From: Pirellula staleyi DSM 6068
GTDB lineage: Bacteria; Planctomycetota; Planctomycetia; Pirellulales; Pirellulaceae
DNA length: 64,000 bases
Reading direction: 5' to 3'
Assembly (NCBI GenBank): GCA_945875845.1
Contig: CAMCMB010000019.1
Coordinates: 25,635 to 89,634, forward strand
Each line of letters opens with the position of its first letter. The first letter of the stretch is position 1. The notes beneath the pieces are model-generated. The model did no database searches and was not told the DNA's origin. It was given only the letters and a program-made list of their open reading frames with translations. Position numbers and translations under genes: made by a program. Shown here piece after piece: positions 61,660 to 64,000 of the stretch.

Positions 61660-62535
61660 TCACCACTTCCGACCGGTTATCTTTTCAAACGCATTGATGT
61701 AACGTTCTCTGGTTTTTTCGACGATGGACTCGGGCAAGTTCGGAGGCGGGCTATTCTTGTCCCAGGTCGTGGTCGCGAGATATTCTCGAACAAATTGCTT
61801 GTCAAAAGAAGATTGAGAATGGCCCGGTTGCCACTGATCGGCTGGCCAGAATCGCGAACTGTCGGGCGTTAGGACTTCGTCGATCAAGATAACGCGGTCG
61901 TTCCACCAACCCCATTCGAGCTTGGTGTCCGCGATGATGACACCTCGTTTTTTAGCCAAATCGACTCCTCGCTGATAAACGTCGAGCGTCTTTTGTCGAA
62001 GCTCTCGTGCAAGAGGAGCGCCAATCGATTGGCTCATCGTTTCAAAGGAGACATTTTCGTCGTGTCCTGATTCCGCCTTGGTGGCTGGAGTAAAAATTGG
62101 GCTTGGCAATTGGTCGCACTGCTTTAGGTTCTTGGGCAAATCGATGCCGCAAACTTTCCCAGTGCTTTGGTAGTCTTTCCAGCCACTACCCTCCAAATAC
62201 CCTCGAACGACGCATTCAAACGGAATCACGGTCGCCTTTCGAACGACCATGCACCGACCGACGAGAAGTCCGTCTGGGTCGTGAGGGCGAACTTCCTCCG
62301 GAACCGCATCGCTCAAAAGGTGATTTTCAACGCCAAGCACGTCAAACCAAAATAGGCTTAGACGAGTCAACACGCGTCCCTTGTCCGGAATCCCATTCGG
62401 CATAACCCAATCGAAGGCACTGATTCGGTCTGTGCTAACAATGAACAGCCGATCCCCAAGATCGTAAACGTCTCGAACTTTGCCCTGGCGTCGGGGAAAA
62501 GGTAGATGGGACTCTAGCAAGGGCGAACTAGTCAT
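61660..62535 (-). CDS. purC: Phosphoribosylaminoimidazole-succinocarboxamide synthase
   Basis: Makes SAICAR from CAIR and aspartate with ATP, in purine synthesis. 291 residues. Motifs: GKVRDVYDLGDRLFIVSTDRISAFDWVMP split at about 18-46, VVRKATVIPFECVVRGYLEGSGW, SPIFTPATKAESGHDENVSF and IIADTKLEWGW...LIDEVLTPDSSRFW. Length fits the ~290-residue class. Its start overlaps the upstream DUF3299 gene by four bases, so they form an operon although the link between them is unclear. Confidence 0.96.
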   Translation of the reverse strand: MTSSPLLESHLPFPRRQGKVRDVYDLGDRLFIVSTDRISAFDWVMPNGIPDKGRVLTRLSLFWFDVLGVENHLLSDAVPEEVRPHDPDGLLVGRCMVVRKATVIPFECVVRGYLEGSGWKDYQSTGKVCGIDLPKNLKQCDQLPSPIFTPATKAESGHDENVSFETMSQSIGAPLARELRQKTLDVYQRGVDLAKKRGVIIADTKLEWGWWNDRVILIDEVLTPDSSRFWPADQWQPGHSQSSFDKQFVREYLATTTWDKNSPPPNLPESIVEKTRERYINAFEKITGRKW

Positions 62536-63230
62536 TTAACCTCTTCGGCAGTCATTTTGAAAATGGCATATCCATCTGTGTTCTCGAACGTTTCCGCATC
62601 GACCTCGAACTTACCTTTGACCGTTACGACTTGCGTGGAAAACGTGGCGGTCTTGCCAGCCGCCATTTCCACCCAGACGCAATCATAAATTGCAGCCCCT
62701 GGACCAAAACAGCACTCACGGTTGTCGCGAACCAGAACAAATTGCTTGATTCCGCTCGTTTGAAAGACGGAGTTCGGCAAGATAAATCCTCGTAATTTGA
62801 GTGTTTTCTTTTCAAGATCCTTGATTGCGGGAGTGATCATCTCGGGTTTGTACTCGCCACCTTTCTCGATGTCGAATTTCAGATCGTCGAAAGTGATTTC
62901 GCCTCGCTTTCTAGCGGCATCCCGTGCTTTGCGTTCTTCCGCAAGTTGGCGTTCTGTTTTCGGCGGCGTGGGGGTATCTATGGGCGAAACTCCGCGGATG
63001 CTTTGAGCGGATTTGGGTTTCGTGTTCTCCGCTCCCGCAGTCGTTTTAGCGTTGTCCGAGGAAGTTGGGGAGGAATCAATTTTCGCTTTTTCCTGAGTGG
63101 TCGCACCCTCCTGAACGGTTTCTTGGTGAGCTGCGGACAGCAGCGATGGAGCCCAAATGGATCCGACAAGGGTTATAGCAACCAGGAAACCGATTGACTT
63201 GGCGGGAAAATCCCGAGCTGAAGTGTGCAT
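62532..63230 (-). CDS. DUF3299 secreted protein
   Basis: 232 residues with a signal or membrane anchor at about 10-34, a Thr/Ser/Lys-rich linker (35-95) and a C-terminal DUF3299 domain (about 110-232). Diagnostic are EITFDDLKF, LKLRGFILP and FVLVRDNRECCFGPGAAIYDCVWVEM split at about 165-190, with two adjacent Cys. The domain has an OB-like strand pattern and may bind metal or a cofactor outside the cytoplasm; function unknown. It overlaps purC by four bases and is the first gene of that operon. Confidence 0.85.
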   Translation of the reverse strand: MHTSARDFPAKSIGFLVAITLVGSIWAPSLLSAAHQETVQEGATTQEKAKIDSSPTSSDNAKTTAGAENTKPKSAQSIRGVSPIDTPTPPKTERQLAEERKARDAARKRGEITFDDLKFDIEKGGEYKPEMITPAIKDLEKKTLKLRGFILPNSVFQTSGIKQFVLVRDNRECCFGPGAAIYDCVWVEMAAGKTATFSTQVVTVKGKFEVDAETFENTDGYAIFKMTAEEVK

Positions 63231-63538
63231 AGATCGTCACCTGCGTTCGAAAAAAGAAAATCCCTCGCATCGGCCTGACTCATTCTACACTCCACTCGGC
63301 CCGAATTGAGATTACTACGAGTCATCGTAACGTTTTCTGCCCATCGGTTCCATAGAGCCGCGTGAGAGAGGGGGCAACTGTGGAGAGGAAATGGGCAATT
63401 CGCTTAACCTTTGTGTGGGATTCCGCTAAGATGTAGGGAGTCGCACAATGGCTTGGAATTCCTGTCGAATGAATACCGACTTGCACGATTGACCAAAATT
63501 TCCCAAACGACACTCACTGAATCTCGAAAGAAAAAATC
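63231..63538. other. Intergenic gap without recognised features
   Basis: 308 bp between divergent genes. I see no gene, hairpin repeat or clear promoter in it. Confidence 0.6.
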
Positions 63539-63925
63539 ATGCGAAGCGTACTCTTGTTTTCGTCCCTTTCATTGTCCGTAATGTTCGTCGGATGCGATCA
63601 GCAAGCATGCAGCCTTTCTAGCCCAAGTGCGGTTGTGCGATCGGAGACAAATCCTCCGTCATCGAGTGCGTCGGAACTTGCGGAAACGAAATTGATTTCG
63701 GTCAAAGTCACGGGGATGATGTGCCCCCATAGTTGTTTGAAAGACATCAAGTCCTTGATCTCGAAGACGAACGACGTGGAATCGATTGAGTTGACGCCTC
63801 AAAAAGAGGCGGACGTGATCGACAATCCGGTCGTGCTCGTCCGCTACCGAGGCGAGTTGCACAAAGAAGCGACAACCAAAGCCATCTTGGCAGCGGGTTT
63901 TGAAAACGTCGAATACACAGAATAG
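63539..63925 (+). CDS. Lipoprotein with heavy-metal-associated domain
   Basis: 128 residues. The first 19 residues form a lipoprotein signal (VMFVG-C19). After a Ser-rich linker, the domain at about 50-125 is of HMA type: KLISVKVTGMMCPHSCLKDIKSLI split around C62-PHS-C66, which is the C-x-x-x-C variant of the usual C-x-x-C metal site, then VESIELTPQ and ILAAGFENVEY. It should bind copper or a similar soft metal at the membrane surface. The extra residue between the Cys may change the metal. Start ATG 63539. Confidence 0.82.
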   Translation: MRSVLLFSSLSLSVMFVGCDQQACSLSSPSAVVRSETNPPSSSASELAETKLISVKVTGMMCPHSCLKDIKSLISKTNDVESIELTPQKEADVIDNPVVLVRYRGELHKEATTKAILAAGFENVEYTE

Positions 63926-64000
63926 CTTGGGGAAAGTGATTGCTGTCTTGTTCCAGTAGCATGAGCAGCGTTCCTTTTCGTGGCTCGGGCGTCCCGCCCG

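Overview
The window looks like chromosomal DNA from a planctomycete, most likely of the Pirellulaceae type. The basis is gene content: a DUF1549/DUF1553 cytochrome protein followed by a DUF1501 protein, a giant CxxCH heme protein of the PVC type, a formylglycine sulfatase, a DUF3299 protein, an ABC-2 permease fused to a CPBP protease, a stand-alone dnaA without dnaN, and many short secreted proteins found mainly in this phylum. Genes lie on both strands in small operons, and the gaps are rich in short palindromic repeats. I place the organism from protein families only; no rRNA is present.

Layout. 0.3-4.1 kb: Cys-rich secreted protein, UDP-glucuronate decarboxylase, folP, small secreted protein, universal stress protein. 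4.6-7.7 kb: sulfatase and an anti-sigma-like membrane protein. 7.9-12.8 kb: overlapping minus-strand operon sppA - histidine kinase - NtrC-like regulator. 13.2-18.7 kb: cmk-plsC, DUF1015 protein, tRNA-Gln, HtrA-like protease, sugar isomerase. 19.6-27.5 kb: Gly-rich secreted protein, M19 dipeptidase, PVC heme protein, two tandem VWA membrane proteins. 27.6-32.7 kb: ABC exporter fused to a CPBP protease, RegA-like regulator, Tat-exported sugar isomerase. 33-39.9 kb: PQQ-like propeller, M41-like metallopeptidase, dnaA, DUF4912 protein with a histone-H1-like tail, AtpZ-like protein. 40-47.8 kb: S46 peptidase, then a four-gene operon of M41-like metallopeptidase, LolD/MacB-type ATPase, FtsX permease and unknown secreted protein. 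47.9-49.4 kb: a decayed accessory patch with a parD/parE pair (parE interrupted by a stop), a transposase remnant and a lipoprotein remnant. 49.6-54.2 kb: DUF1549/DUF1553 and DUF1501 pair. 54.6-60.2 kb: NlpC-like membrane protein, MFS transporter, degenerate EEP-fold protein, fatty acid desaturase. 60.4-63.9 kb: a tRNA with a CAT anticodon split by a group I intron, mtnB, purC-DUF3299, HMA lipoprotein.

How genes work together. Tight overlaps (4 to 11 bp) support co-transcription of sppA-kinase-regulator, cmk-plsC, the dipeptidase and heme protein, the natA-like ATPase and its permease, the metallopeptidase-ABC-secreted protein set, and purC-DUF3299. Themes are envelope proteolysis (SppA, HtrA, S46, M19, CPBP, two M41-like peptidases), envelope transport, and polymer degradation with multi-heme secreted proteins.

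Most interesting points: the group I intron in a tRNA anticodon loop; the metallopeptidase/ABC operon; a MITE-like repeat with 15-16 bp perfect terminal inverted repeats; a family of CTTGY-loop hairpins whose stems vary with compensating changes; an interrupted ParE toxin; and two enzyme-fold proteins that have lost signature residues (NtrC-like regulator, EEP nuclease fold).
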